This document shows positions 16,289 to 24,262 of a stretch of DNA of 43,301 bases, one piece after another. The notes under the pieces were generated by a model. It saw nothing but the letters and a program-made list of their open reading frames with translations, was not told the origin of the DNA and made no database searches. Numbering within the stretch: the stretch's first letter is position 1; each line of letters begins with the position of its first letter. The stretch is from Variovorax sp. Root411 (GTDB lineage: Bacteria > Pseudomonadota > Gammaproteobacteria > Burkholderiales > Burkholderiaceae_C). The translations under genes were made by a program, and so were the position numbers. The DNA is taken from assembly GCF_001425205.1 (NCBI RefSeq), contig NZ_LMDW01000020.1:200647-243947 (forward strand), given 5' to 3'.

Positions 16289-17140
16289 CTATTGTCGCGT
16301 TGCCTGCATGCGCAGGCGCCGCGCCGCTTCTTCCTCGCGTGCGTCGTCCACCTCGCGCATCACGTTGCGCAGGTCGACCGGACCGGTCTCGCGCACGAAC
16401 GTGCCCGTCAGCTCCGTCTCGGGGCGCAGCAGGCCGCGTTGGTACAGCTGCCAGATCTCTTCGCCGTAGTGCGTGCGCAGCAGCGCGGGCGCGAACTGGC
16501 CGAAGAAGTTGCGCAGGTTCTCGACGTCGCGCAGCAGCATGCGCCGCGCGTGGTTGTTGCCGGCAGCGTCCACCGCCTGCGGCAGGTCGATGATCACCGG
16601 CCCGTCTTCGGCCAGCAGCACGTTGAACTCGGAGAGGTCGCCGTGCACGATGCCGGCGCACAGCATGCGCATCACCTCTTTCAGCAGGCTGGCGTGGTGG
16701 CGCAGCGCGTCTTCGGGCGAGAAGACCACGTCGTTGAGACGCGGGGCGGCGTCGCCGTGGGCGTCGGTCACGAGGTCCATCAGCAGCACGCCCTCGAGGA
16801 AGTTGTGCGGCGTGGGCACGCGCACGCCCGCGGCGGCCAGGCGGTAGAGCGCATCGACCTCGGCGCTCTGCCAGATGGCCTCGGTCACCTTGCGGCCGAA
16901 GCGCGTGCCCTTGGCCATGGCGCGGGCCTCGCGGGTGTTCTTGACGCGCCGGTTCTCGGTGTAGTCGACGGCCTGGCGGAAGCTGCGCTTGTCGGCTTCC
17001 TTGTAGATCTTGGCGCAGCGCGTCTCGTCGCCGCAGCGCACGACGTAGACCATGGCTTCCTTGCCGCTCATGAGCTGGCGCACCACGGTGTCTATCAGGC
17101 CCTCGTCGATCAATGCCTGCAGCCGCTGGGGTGCCTTCAT
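16289..17140 (-). CDS. RIO-type serine/threonine protein kinase
   Basis: This 283-residue protein is a RIO1-family atypical kinase. It has the ATP-binding MSGKEAMVYVVRCGD loop near residue 25, the lysine in CAKIYKE near residue 45, the catalytic loop VHGDLSEFNVLL near residue 166 and the metal-binding VIIDLPQAVD near residue 182. All match RIO kinases (HGDLSEYN and IIDxPQ). The start is supported by GGAGG 7 nt upstream of the ATG. It heads the leftward RIO-btuF-SET group. Substrates of bacterial RIO kinases are generally unknown. The ATG overlaps (ATGA) the stop of a 31-codon upstream frame. Confidence 0.9.
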   Translation of the reverse strand: MKAPQRLQALIDEGLIDTVVRQLMSGKEAMVYVVRCGDETRCAKIYKEADKRSFRQAVDYTENRRVKNTREARAMAKGTRFGRKVTEAIWQSAEVDALYRLAAAGVRVPTPHNFLEGVLLMDLVTDAHGDAAPRLNDVVFSPEDALRHHASLLKEVMRMLCAGIVHGDLSEFNVLLAEDGPVIIDLPQAVDAAGNNHARRMLLRDVENLRNFFGQFAPALLRTHYGEEIWQLYQRGLLRPETELTGTFVRETGPVDLRNVMREVDDAREEEAARRLRMQATRQ

Positions 17141-17232
17141 GGCCGTGCCTCCAGGAAGGTCCGCAGGCTTTGGGTGTCGATTTGATAGAGGCCGTCGTAA
17201 AGCCGCGCAGGCGCGGCACGGGTTTCAAGCAT
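17137..17232 (-). CDS. possible 31-codon ORF coupled to the RIO kinase gene
   Basis: An ATG at 17232 opens a 31-residue frame (MLETRAAPARLYDG...FLEARP) whose TGA overlaps the kinase ATG as ATGA. The overlap would allow translational coupling. The Shine-Dalgarno sequence is weak (AAGG), and the peptide resembles nothing I recognise. It may be a leader peptide, or chance. Confidence 0.25.
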   Translation of the reverse strand: MLETRAAPARLYDGLYQIDTQSLRTFLEARP

Positions 17233-17375
17233 GGTGGTTGGCCTTGACAAGTGAACGGGCCACTGCCGGCACGTGCGTGCTCTGGCAGCGGCGTTTGAAT
17301 CGGGGCGGTTTGTGGTCGACGGGGCGGGTGATGGCCGCGCTGGGCAGACCGGCTACGCGGTCGACGCGTGAACGA

Positions 17376-17438
17376 TCAGTTCGGATGAGGCCCGGCAAAC
17401 CGCACGTTGGCAGGGGCTTGAATTGCAGTGTCTTCCAT
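17376..17438 (-). CDS. 20-codon ORF with strong RBS and promoter in the RIO operon leader
   Basis: An ATG at 17438 is preceded by GGAGG (17449-17445) with 6 nt spacing and opens a 20-residue frame beginning MEDTAIQAPANV. A sigma-70-like promoter lies about 40 bp further upstream. Then follow about 140 nt before the next start. It could be a leader peptide or a small protein. No attenuator structure was identified, and no sequence family is recognised. The remaining 17141-17510 gap holds only this, the 31-codon frame and the promoter. Confidence 0.4.
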   Translation of the reverse strand: MEDTAIQAPANVRFAGPHPN

Positions 17439-17476
17439 CGCGCACCTCCGCTTTCTGTGTGGTTGTCGAAGCGACG

Positions 17477-17505
17477 AATGTAGCGGGCTTGCCGCTTGCT
17501 GTGAA
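17477..17505 (-). promoter_or_regulatory. promoter of the RIO kinase-btuF-SET group
   Basis: On the minus strand, -35 TTCACA (17505-17500) and -10 TACATT (17482-17477) are separated by exactly 17 bp, just behind the MocR gene stop. It would start transcription about 35 nt before the 20-codon ORF. Confidence 0.5.
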
Positions 17506-17510
17506 GTAGG

Positions 17511-18947
17511 TCAGCCGAAAGCCGCGCGCAGCCTTGCCGCGAGCCGGTTCGCTTCGGCGGCGGTGGCGACGTTGGTGAAGCCCATCAGCAAGCCTGCGTC
17601 ACAGTGCACCGCAATGGCGCGGCTCGACAGCGGCTGGCAGTTGAGCCCCGCCTGCTGTGCGCGGCGAGCCAGCGACACGTCGCTTTCGCGGCGCTGGTCG
17701 AAGCGCGCGATCAGGTGCATGCCGCCGCTGCGCAGGTCGATGCGAACCCCGTCGCCGAAGGCCTTCAGCAAGCCGGCCACGAGCATCGCGCGGCGCCGCG
17801 CATAGAGCAGCCGCATCTTCTTCAGATGGCGCGAAAAGTGTCCGTCGCGCATGAAGTCGGCCACCACGGCCTGCGTGATCTGCGGGCTGCCGTTCGACCA
17901 TGTTCGCGCGGCTTCCTCGAAGCGCGTGCGCAGCGATTCGGGCATCACCACGTAGCCCAGCGCCAGGCCGGGGTAGAGCACCTTCGAGAAGCTGCCCGCG
18001 TACAGCACGCGGTGATGCCCGTCGAGGCTCTTGAGCGCGGGCAGCGGCGCCCCGGCATAGCGGTACTCGCCGTCGTAGTCGTCCTCGACGATCCATGCGT
18101 TCGCCTGCGAAGCCCATTCGAGCAGCTGCAGCCGGCGCGCGAGTGACATCGATACGCCCAGCGGCGCCTGGTGCGATGGCGTGACGATGGCCATGCGCGC
18201 CTTCGGCGCCTTGCGCAGGCCGCGCGCCACGACGAGCCCGTCGTCGTCCACCGGCACGGGCACCGCGTGCTGGCCGACAGCGCGCAGCACCTCCAGCGTC
18301 GGCGGAAAGCCCGGGTCTTCGACCCACACGCGGTCGTCCTTCTTCAGCAGCGTGCGTGCGACGAGCGCGAGCGAGGCGCGATAGCCGCCCGTCACCAGCA
18401 CCTGCGAGGCATGGCACGACACACCGCGCGATACCAGCAGGTAGGCCGCGATGGCCTCGCGCAGCGGCGGGTGGCCGCAAGGATCGCCATAGAACATGTC
18501 GGCCGCGTTCATGGCGCGCGCTTGCCGGGCCACGAGGCGCGACCACAGCTTGCGCGGAAAGGCATCGAGCGCCGGAATGCCCAGCTGCAAAGGCGGTGGG
18601 TCGCGCGGCTGCGTGAGCGAGCCGCCGGGCACTGGCCCATCCGCGTGCCGGGGCTCTCGCCGCGCCGGCCGATGCGGTGGAAGCGAAGGCGAGACCACGG
18701 TGCCCGCCTGTCCGCGCGAAGAGAAATAGCCTTCGCCCATCAGCTGGTTGTAGGCCGCCTCGACGGTGCCGCGCGCTACGCCGAGGTCGCTGGCCAGGCC
18801 GCGCGCCGATGCCACGCGGTCGCCCGGGCGCAGCTGGCCTTGCTCGATAGCGGATCGGTAGCGCTCGTAGATCTGCCTGAACAGCGGCGTTTCTCTTGCG
18901 CGGTCGAGCTTGGGAACGTCTGTCGATGTGTGGAGCGTAGGTGTCAT
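17511..18947 (-). CDS. MocR-family (GntR wHTH + aminotransferase-like) transcriptional regulator
   Basis: A 478-residue regulator. The N-terminal GntR winged helix (about residues 18-85: LFRQIYERYRSAIEQGQLRPGDRVASARGLASDLGVARGTVEAAYNQL) is joined by a proline/arginine-rich linker to a fold-type I aminotransferase-like domain. The PLP lysine motif SFSKVLYPGLALGYV lies near residue 310. Such regulators sense pyridoxal phosphate or amino compounds; PdxR, GabR and TauR are examples. It is divergent from the epimerase-cupin pair, and direct repeats lie in the shared promoter region, so that pair is its probable target. The effector is unknown. The first ATG (18947) has no strong ribosome-binding site. 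Confidence 0.93.
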   Translation of the reverse strand: MTPTLHTSTDVPKLDRARETPLFRQIYERYRSAIEQGQLRPGDRVASARGLASDLGVARGTVEAAYNQLMGEGYFSSRGQAGTVVSPSLPPHRPARREPRHADGPVPGGSLTQPRDPPPLQLGIPALDAFPRKLWSRLVARQARAMNAADMFYGDPCGHPPLREAIAAYLLVSRGVSCHASQVLVTGGYRASLALVARTLLKKDDRVWVEDPGFPPTLEVLRAVGQHAVPVPVDDDGLVVARGLRKAPKARMAIVTPSHQAPLGVSMSLARRLQLLEWASQANAWIVEDDYDGEYRYAGAPLPALKSLDGHHRVLYAGSFSKVLYPGLALGYVVMPESLRTRFEEAARTWSNGSPQITQAVVADFMRDGHFSRHLKKMRLLYARRRAMLVAGLLKAFGDGVRIDLRSGGMHLIARFDQRRESDVSLARRAQQAGLNCQPLSSRAIAVHCDAGLLMGFTNVATAAEANRLAARLRAAFG

Positions 18948-18951
18948 GGCC

Positions 18952-18984
18952 TGGTCAGTTTTGCGATTCTTGGCTCTTTTCGAT
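18952..18984. promoter_or_regulatory. direct repeats in the MocR-epimerase divergent region
   Basis: TGGTCAGTTTTGCGAT (18952-18967) and TGGCTCTTTTCGAT (18971-18984) are direct repeats in the same orientation, 19 nt apart. They lie immediately before the MocR start and upstream of the epimerase gene. MocR regulators usually bind direct repeats in divergent promoters, so this is a candidate operator. Confidence 0.45.
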
Positions 18985-19039
18985 GGGGCATCGTAGACCT
19001 AGGATCGACCTCATGAACAGCCTGGAAGGAGGAAATGCA

Positions 19040-19783
19040 ATGAACGAGAAGGTATTTCTGGCAGGCGCCACCGGGGCGGTCGGCACCGCGCTGGTTCCGC
19101 TGCTGATCGAAGCGGGCTACACCGTGCACGGCGGCACGCGGCGCAAGGACCGCGCGCACGCGCTGGAGGCGCGGGGCGTGCATCCGGTGGTCGTCGATGT
19201 GTTCGATGCGGCGGCGTTGCGAGCCGCGCTGGTGCGCATCGCGCCGTGGAGCGTGATCCATCAGCTCACCGACCTGCCCAAAGACCTTGACCCGAGCCGC
19301 ATGGCCGAGGCCTTGGTGCTCAATGCACGCGTGCGCGCCGAAGGCACGCGCAACCTCGTGGCCGCCGCGCAGGCCGCGGGCGCGAGCCGGCTGGTGGCGC
19401 AGAGCATCGCCTGGGTCTATGCCCCGGGGCCCAGGCCTTTCACGGAAACGCAGCCGCTCGACATGCAGGCCGAAGGCGCCCGCCGCCTGACTGTGGGCGG
19501 TGTGGCCGCCCTGGAGCGGTGCGTGATGGCCGCGCAGGACATGACCGCCACCGTGCTGCGCTATGGGCAGATCTACGGGCCGAACACCTCGACCGACACG
19601 CCCAAGGGCCCGAGCCCGCTGCATGTCGAAGCCGCGGCACGGGCTGCCTTGCTGGCACTGCAGCGTTCGACCGGTGGCATCTTCAACATCGCCGAAGATG
19701 GCGCCGAGGTCAGCAGCGAGAAAGCAAAGCGCGCACTGGGCTGGCGCGCCGATGCACGGTTGCAGCAAGGAGCCACGCCATGA
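19040..19783 (+). CDS. NAD(P)-dependent epimerase/dehydratase-family protein
   Basis: A 247-residue atypical short-chain dehydrogenase with the N-terminal dinucleotide motif GATGAVGTALV at residues 8-18. A Rossmann pattern follows (VHGGTRR, then VDVFDAAALRAAL), with AQSIAWVYAPG in place of the classical YxxxK and LRYGQIYGP downstream. The family includes nucleoside-diphosphate-sugar epimerases and many oxidoreductases of unknown substrate. The ATG at 19040 is preferred because AGGAGG (19027-19032) lies 7 nt upstream; another ATG at 19013 is in frame but poorly placed. Its stop overlaps the cupin start (ATGA), so both are made together, probably under MocR control. Confidence 0.87.
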   Translation: MNEKVFLAGATGAVGTALVPLLIEAGYTVHGGTRRKDRAHALEARGVHPVVVDVFDAAALRAALVRIAPWSVIHQLTDLPKDLDPSRMAEALVLNARVRAEGTRNLVAAAQAAGASRLVAQSIAWVYAPGPRPFTETQPLDMQAEGARRLTVGGVAALERCVMAAQDMTATVLRYGQIYGPNTSTDTPKGPSPLHVEAAARAALLALQRSTGGIFNIAEDGAEVSSEKAKRALGWRADARLQQGATP

Positions 19784-20310
19784 ACACGATGCCTCTTGCC
19801 CTGCGCCGCCATGCGCCCGCCGGGTTTGCGGTGCTGGCCGTCGCCGCTGCAGGCTGGGCATTGCTGCCGCACCCGAGCAGGCAATCGACCGTTCAGTTCA
19901 TCGACGACCTCTGCAGCACGGTGGGCCGCCCGATGTTCGCTTCGGCGCCGGCCCCCGAGGGCTCCGCCGCTGCGGCGCGGCCCGGGGTCTCGACGAAGGT
20001 GATCTCCTGCGAGTCGCTGCCCAACGTGCCGGGCAAGTCGGTCACCACCGTCATGGTCGACTTTCCGCCGATGGCCTATTCGCCGGCCCACCGGCATCCG
20101 GGCTCGGTGACCGCCATCGTCCTCGACGGCACGGTGCGTTCGCAACTGGGCGGAGGGCCGGTGGGCGACTACAGGTCCGGCGAAACCTTCTTCGAGCCGC
20201 CGGGAACGCTGCACCTGTTCGCGGAGAACCCCGATCCGGTGAAGCCTGCGAGGCTGGTGGCGGTGTTCGTGACCGAAGAGAACTGCGGGCCGCTGGTGCT
20301 GCCGCCCTGA
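19780..20310 (+). CDS. cupin-domain protein with N-terminal membrane/signal segment
   Basis: The 176-residue protein has an N-terminal hydrophobic segment (FAVLAVAAAGWALLP, about residues 14-28) and a single cupin barrel. Cupin motif 1 is seen as YSPAHRHPGSVTAIVLDG near residue 102 and motif 2 as FFEPPGTLHLFAENPD near residue 137. The histidines in HRH and TLH and the acid are the usual metal ligands. It is translationally coupled to the epimerase gene. Cupins beside MocR-regulated dehydrogenases are common, but the substrate is unknown. It is likely periplasmic or membrane-anchored. Confidence 0.87.
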   Translation: MNTMPLALRRHAPAGFAVLAVAAAGWALLPHPSRQSTVQFIDDLCSTVGRPMFASAPAPEGSAAAARPGVSTKVISCESLPNVPGKSVTTVMVDFPPMAYSPAHRHPGSVTAIVLDGTVRSQLGGGPVGDYRSGETFFEPPGTLHLFAENPDPVKPARLVAVFVTEENCGPLVLPP

Positions 20311-20425
20311 ATGGACGGCATTACCTTGTTGTAATCGGCGTGTCAGCCGTTGGCTGGATGGGCTTTCTAGAGTGCGGCGCGTGAAGCTTCTCTTCATCGT
20401 TCGCCATCAACCTCTAGGAACAACC

Positions 20426-20896
20426 ATGAAACACGCATTCCGCGCCACAGCCTTCGCCTCGCTGCTCGCCGTTGCTGCCGCGGGCGCAGCTGCATCGGGC
20501 ACGCACGACAGCGCCATCGGCAAGCCCGGCGTGGCCACCAAGGCGGTTCGTACGGTCCAGATCGACATGGCCGACAGCATGCGCTTCACGCCGGCCGACA
20601 TCAGCGTCACGCAGGGCGAGACCGTGCGCTTCGTGGTCAGGAACTCCGGCAAGCTGAAGCACGAACTGGTGCTCGGCACCGAGCAGGACTTGAAGGCGCA
20701 CTACGCGGCCATGATGAAGAGCCCGGAGATGGAGCACGCCGAGCCGAACATGGTGACGCTCGCGCCGGGCAAGACCGGCGAGGTCGTCTGGCAATTCACC
20801 AAGGCGGGGAAGATCGACTTCGGGTGCCTGCAGGCGGGGCACTACGACGCGGGCATGAAGGGCGCGGTGAACGTGGCCAGCGCCAAGGGCAAATAG
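20426..20896 (+). CDS. periplasmic cupredoxin-family copper protein
   Basis: A 156-residue exported protein with a signal peptide ending AAASG (about residue 24) and one plastocyanin-like domain. The type-1 copper ligands are visible: His in GKLKHELVLG, then Cys, His and Met in DFGCLQAGHYDAGMKG. A Met/His-rich loop (MMKSPEMEHAEPNM) precedes them, which suggests a role in copper tolerance or delivery rather than electron transfer only. The ATG at 20426 precedes a typical signal sequence. It is transcribed from its own region, 115 nt after the cupin gene, and converges with the DUF427 gene. Similar proteins are often annotated as copper-resistance cupredoxins. Confidence 0.9.
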   Translation: MKHAFRATAFASLLAVAAAGAAASGTHDSAIGKPGVATKAVRTVQIDMADSMRFTPADISVTQGETVRFVVRNSGKLKHELVLGTEQDLKAHYAAMMKSPEMEHAEPNMVTLAPGKTGEVVWQFTKAGKIDFGCLQAGHYDAGMKGAVNVASAKGK

Positions 20897-20921
20897 GCGA
20901 ACGGCGAGGTGAGTTCGCGCG

Positions 20922-21311
20922 CTAGACGACGCGCTCTTCGATCGGCCCCACGCGATCCGGATAGAACGCCACGTGGTCCTTGATCTGCGCGACCGGCTCG
21001 TAGGGCGACTCGTAGGTCCACACCGCATTCACGGAGCGCTCGCCGCCGGCAGGAATGCTGTAGTAGTTGCACTCGCCCTTGTACGGGCAATAGGTCGCGT
21101 GCTGCGTGCGCTCCAGCAGCGACATCCTGACGTCCTTGCGGGGGATGTAGTGCACCGTTCCGAAATGCGTTTCGCGCAGTGTCAACGCTTCGCGCGTGTC
21201 GGCGATGACGCGGCCGTCGACCGACACCACCACGCGCAGCGGGTTCGGTGTGATCGTGATCGGATGATCGGGGCCGGGGGTCTTGATGGTGCGTTCCGCG
21301 GTAGCGAACAT
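20922..21311 (-). CDS. DUF427-family protein
   Basis: A 129-residue protein carrying one DUF427 domain: RVVVSVDGRVIADTREALTLRETHFGTVHYIPRKDV, then HATYCPYKGECNYYSI, VWTYESPYEPV, and a final KDHVAFYPDRV. The CPYKG motif with tyrosines and histidine is diagnostic. The family is widespread and has no established function in bacteria. The open frame extends to 21443, but the ATG at 21311 has AAGGAG 7 nt upstream and begins the conserved region. It converges with the cupredoxin gene across 25 nt. Confidence 0.9.
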   Translation of the reverse strand: MFATAERTIKTPGPDHPITITPNPLRVVVSVDGRVIADTREALTLRETHFGTVHYIPRKDVRMSLLERTQHATYCPYKGECNYYSIPAGGERSVNAVWTYESPYEPVAQIKDHVAFYPDRVGPIEERVV

Positions 21312-21603
21312 GAGAATGCTCCTTCGGTCAGTTCGGGTTGACGCAAGAATCGGCGGATGCGCATCTTGCCGCGATGCGCAGGCAGTTTGAAGCCCCTGCA
21401 CAATCGGCCCAATTGCAACGTGGTTAAAGGCCATCGAACCCATCGGAGCCGCTCTGGAAGCCTTTCGACCTCATATTCGGTCCCAAACTGGCGAGGTTTC
21501 GATATGCAGGATGCGCGCGGTCACGCTTGTGTGTCGTTTGCGCATCAGTACTTGACAAATCGCAGGCCGCATCGTGCGGGTAAATCACTAGTGAAGGATT
21601 GAA
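21312..21603. other. intergenic region between divergent genes, no gene seen
   Basis: This 292-bp AT-richer gap separates the DUF427 gene (minus) from the first Bug-family gene (plus). A TTGACA at 21552-21557 could be a -35, but no -10 lies at the right distance; the nearest candidate is about 22 bp away. I see no ORF with coding character, repeat or riboswitch motif. Confidence 0.5.
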
Positions 21604-22575
21604 GTGAAGAAGAACTACAAGCTCGCCATCTTGTTGCTTGCCAGCCTGCTGGCCGCCAGCGCATGGGCGCAGGACTGGCCCGCGAAGCCTGTGCGCGTGA
21701 TCGTGCCGGCACCCGCGGGCAGCTCGCTCGATCTCATCGCGCGCACGCTGGCCGACCGCCTGCGTGTGATCTGGAAGCAGCCCGTGGTGATCGAGACCAA
21801 GGCGGGCGCGGGCGGCCTGATCGGCATGGACACCGTGGCCAAGGCGCCGCACGACGGCTACACGCTGGGCATCGGCTTCAACGGCCCGATCGCCTTCGGC
21901 CCCTACATGTATGCGCGCATGCCCTATGCGCCTTCGCGCGACCTGATGCCCATCGTGCTCACGACCTCGCAGCCTAATGTGTTGGCGGTGCAGGCGAACA
22001 ACCCCGCGAACACGCTGCCCGAGTTCGTCGAATGGGCGAAGAAGCGGGGCGACAAATTCAGCTATGCGTCGGTGGGCGCGGGCAGTTCGTCGCACCTCAC
22101 GATGGAGCTGTTTCGCAGCGTGGCGCACATCGAGGCGGTGCATGTGCCCTATGCAGGTTCGCCGCCCGCGGGGCTGTCGCTGGCGGCAGGCGACACGCAG
22201 GCGCTGTTCGCGGTGGCGCCCGCGCTGCTGCCGCTGATCCAGGGGCAGCGCGTGAAGCTCATCGCCATCACCAGCGACAGGCGCTCCGAGCTCATGAAAG
22301 ACCTGCCCACCGTGGCCGAGTCGGGCTACCCCGGTTTCGAGGCGCTGGCCTGGAACGGTTTCTTCACCGCCAGCGGCACGCCGCCCGAGGTGGTGCGCCG
22401 CATCAACGCCGACGTCAACGACGTGCTGCGGGAGCCGGCCGTGCGCGAACTGCTGGCCAACCAGGGGCTGGTGACGGGCGGCGGCTCGCCCGAGGAGTTC
22501 AAGGCCTTCATCGACAGCGAGGGTCGCAAATGGGGTGCGATCATCGCCAAGGTCGGCATCCGCCTCGACCAGTGA
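21604..22575 (+). CDS. Bug/TctC-family tripartite tricarboxylate transporter substrate-binding protein (first copy)
   Basis: A 323-residue periplasmic binding protein. The signal peptide (KKNYKLAILLLASLLAASAWAQ) is followed by WPAKPVRVIVPAPAGSSLDLIARTLADRL, the GAGGLIGMDTVAKAPHDGYTLGIGF block and VPYAGSPPAGLSLAAGD, all hallmarks of the Bug family of carboxylate binders. The gene starts with GTG at 21604 behind AAGGA (21594-21598). No TctA/TctB membrane genes are nearby; Burkholderiales commonly have many such orphan binding proteins. It lies 42 nt before the beta-barrel protein gene. The ligand is not predictable. Confidence 0.92.
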   Translation: MKKNYKLAILLLASLLAASAWAQDWPAKPVRVIVPAPAGSSLDLIARTLADRLRVIWKQPVVIETKAGAGGLIGMDTVAKAPHDGYTLGIGFNGPIAFGPYMYARMPYAPSRDLMPIVLTTSQPNVLAVQANNPANTLPEFVEWAKKRGDKFSYASVGAGSSSHLTMELFRSVAHIEAVHVPYAGSPPAGLSLAAGDTQALFAVAPALLPLIQGQRVKLIAITSDRRSELMKDLPTVAESGYPGFEALAWNGFFTASGTPPEVVRRINADVNDVLREPAVRELLANQGLVTGGGSPEEFKAFIDSEGRKWGAIIAKVGIRLDQ

Positions 22576-22617
22576 CATTCATCCCCACGCCACAAGAGAA
22601 GATTTCAGGAAAAGAAC

Positions 22618-23268
22618 ATGGAACAGTTTCCGCGCGACATCTACACGGAGCCCGAGCCCGATCCGCACACGCTCGCCAACCTCGGCCCGCTCACGGGCCT
22701 GGCGGGCCGCTGGGTCGGCACGGCCGGCCACGACGTGAGCCCGAAGGAAGACGGCCCCGAGGCCGAAGCCTTCATCGAGCACGCGGAGTTCCAGCCCATC
22801 GATGCGCAGACCAACGGGCCGCAGATCTTCTACGGGCTGCGCTACCACCTGCGCATCGCCAAGCCGGACGACGTGGAAACCTTTCACGACCAGGTCGGCT
22901 ACTGGCTGTGGGAACCCGCCACGGGCGCGCTGATGCAGACGCTGTCGATCCCGCGCGGACTCACGGCCATGGCCACCGGCCAGGCGAAGCCCGGCGACCG
23001 CAGCTTCAGGCTCGAGGCGGTGCGCGGCGGCGAGACCAACGGCATCGTGGCCAATCCGTTCCTGGAGCATGCGTTCAAGACGCTGCGCTACAGCATCGAG
23101 GTGTCGATCCATGACGACGGCAGCTGGTCCTACGAACTCGAGACGGTGCTGAGCGTGCGCGGAAAGCCCGAGCCCTTCAGCCACACCGACCGCAACACGA
23201 TGCGCAAGATCGGCGAGCCCACGCCGAACCCGACCGCGCAAGCCGCGATGGCGAGCACCGTGGCCTGA
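22618..23268 (+). CDS. heme-binding beta-barrel (nitrobindin/DUF1794-like) protein
   Basis: The 216-residue protein has no signal peptide and shows the FABP-like heme-binding beta-barrel pattern: LGPLTGLAGRWVGTAGHDVSP, then strands ending FYGLRYHLRIAK, FHDQVGYWLWEPATGALMQTLSIPRG, and a C-terminal ETVLSVRGKPEPFSHTDRNTMRKI. The GxW start of the barrel and the late histidine (SHTDRN) are family features. It is probably cytosolic, and the ligand could be heme or a fatty acid. AGGAAAAGAAC precedes the ATG. It is between a Bug protein and the convergent LysR gene. Confidence 0.8.
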   Translation: MEQFPRDIYTEPEPDPHTLANLGPLTGLAGRWVGTAGHDVSPKEDGPEAEAFIEHAEFQPIDAQTNGPQIFYGLRYHLRIAKPDDVETFHDQVGYWLWEPATGALMQTLSIPRGLTAMATGQAKPGDRSFRLEAVRGGETNGIVANPFLEHAFKTLRYSIEVSIHDDGSWSYELETVLSVRGKPEPFSHTDRNTMRKIGEPTPNPTAQAAMASTVA

Positions 23269-23312
23269 GCGACTGTTGCGAGTCGGTCCCGGTGCTTGCT
23301 GCGCGCCAGGCA

Positions 23313-24230
23313 TCAGTCCAGCCGCAACGATCCCAGCCGCGCGACGATCAGGTCGTGCAGCGTCTGCGCCGCCACCGAGAGGCTGCCTTCGCGCCGCTGC
23401 ACCATGTAGAGCGTGCGCGTGAGGGAAGGCAGGGGCAGCGGCCGCGTCACCAGCGTCTCGCGCTGGAAGTGGAACAGCGTGAGCGCGGGCACCACGCTGA
23501 TGCCCAGCCCGGCTTCGACGAGGCCCATCACGGTGGCCAGGTGCTCCACCTCGAACACGGCATTCAGGCGCTGCGGATGCAGCGCCGCATCGAACGCCTG
23601 CCGCACGCTGCTGTTGCGCGCCATCTGGATGAAGGGGTAGGGCGCGATCTTCTTCGCCGTGAGGCGCGGCTCGCGCGCCAGTGGATGGTCGGCGCGGCAC
23701 ACGAGGTGGAAGCGGTCGGTGCAAAGCTTGCGCGCGCGCAAGTCGCCGTCGGCGGTACCCCCGGCACCCGATGCGGCGAGCGCGAAGTCGGCCTGGCCGC
23801 TGCGCACCAGCGCGATGCAGGCGTCGGACAGCGCATCGTCCAGGTCGATGCGGATGCCCGGCCAGGCCTGCATGAATTCGGCGAACACCGCGGGCAGCCA
23901 GCCGGCAGCGAGCGAGGGCAGGGCCGCCACGCGCACGCGGCCCTTGCGGCGCTCGACGTGGTCGGCGAGGTCGCCCATGGCGCTGCCCATGTCGTCGAGC
24001 AGCCGGCGCGCGGAGCCCTCGAACAGCCGGCCTTCGGGCGTGAGCTGCACGCTGCGCGTGTCGCGGTCGAACAGGCGCGCGCCGACCGCGTCTTCGAGCG
24101 TGCGGATCAACGCGCTGAACGCGGGCTGCGAAAGGTGGCTGCTCTGCGCCGCGCGCGTGAAGTTGCGGTGCTCGGCCAGCGCGAGAAAGGCGCGCAGCTG
24201 CCGCGTGGAGAGGTCGGGCGTCTTTCTCAT
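23313..24230 (-). CDS. LysR-family regulator of the atuA cluster
   Basis: A 305-residue LysR-type regulator. The N-terminal winged helix (LSTRQLRAFLALAEHRNFTRAAQSSHLSQPAFSALIRTLEDAVGARLFDRD) is followed by the effector-binding domain ending in GLVEAGLGISVVPAL and RREGSLSVAAQTL. The frame is open to 24530, but the ATG at 24230 begins the HTH at the correct distance, and upstream residues have no family resemblance. It is divergent from atuA, and a perfect inverted repeat lies between them. It probably activates the atuA-Bug-hydrolase genes with a pathway compound as inducer. Confidence 0.92.
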   Translation of the reverse strand: MRKTPDLSTRQLRAFLALAEHRNFTRAAQSSHLSQPAFSALIRTLEDAVGARLFDRDTRSVQLTPEGRLFEGSARRLLDDMGSAMGDLADHVERRKGRVRVAALPSLAAGWLPAVFAEFMQAWPGIRIDLDDALSDACIALVRSGQADFALAASGAGGTADGDLRARKLCTDRFHLVCRADHPLAREPRLTAKKIAPYPFIQMARNSSVRQAFDAALHPQRLNAVFEVEHLATVMGLVEAGLGISVVPALTLFHFQRETLVTRPLPLPSLTRTLYMVQRREGSLSVAAQTLHDLIVARLGSLRLD

Positions 24231-24262
24231 GTCTCGGATGCCGCTGGCCGGCTTGTTATTTG

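Noticed and set aside
15224..17185. Plus-strand open frame of 653 codons over the SET/btuF/RIO genes
   Set aside because: His/Ala/Gly-rich shadow; the minus strand carries clear SET, BtuF and RIO signatures.
21552..21590. TTGACA at 21552 as promoter of the first Bug gene
   Set aside because: No acceptable -10 at 16-18 bp; the nearest AT-rich hexamer is about 22 bp away.
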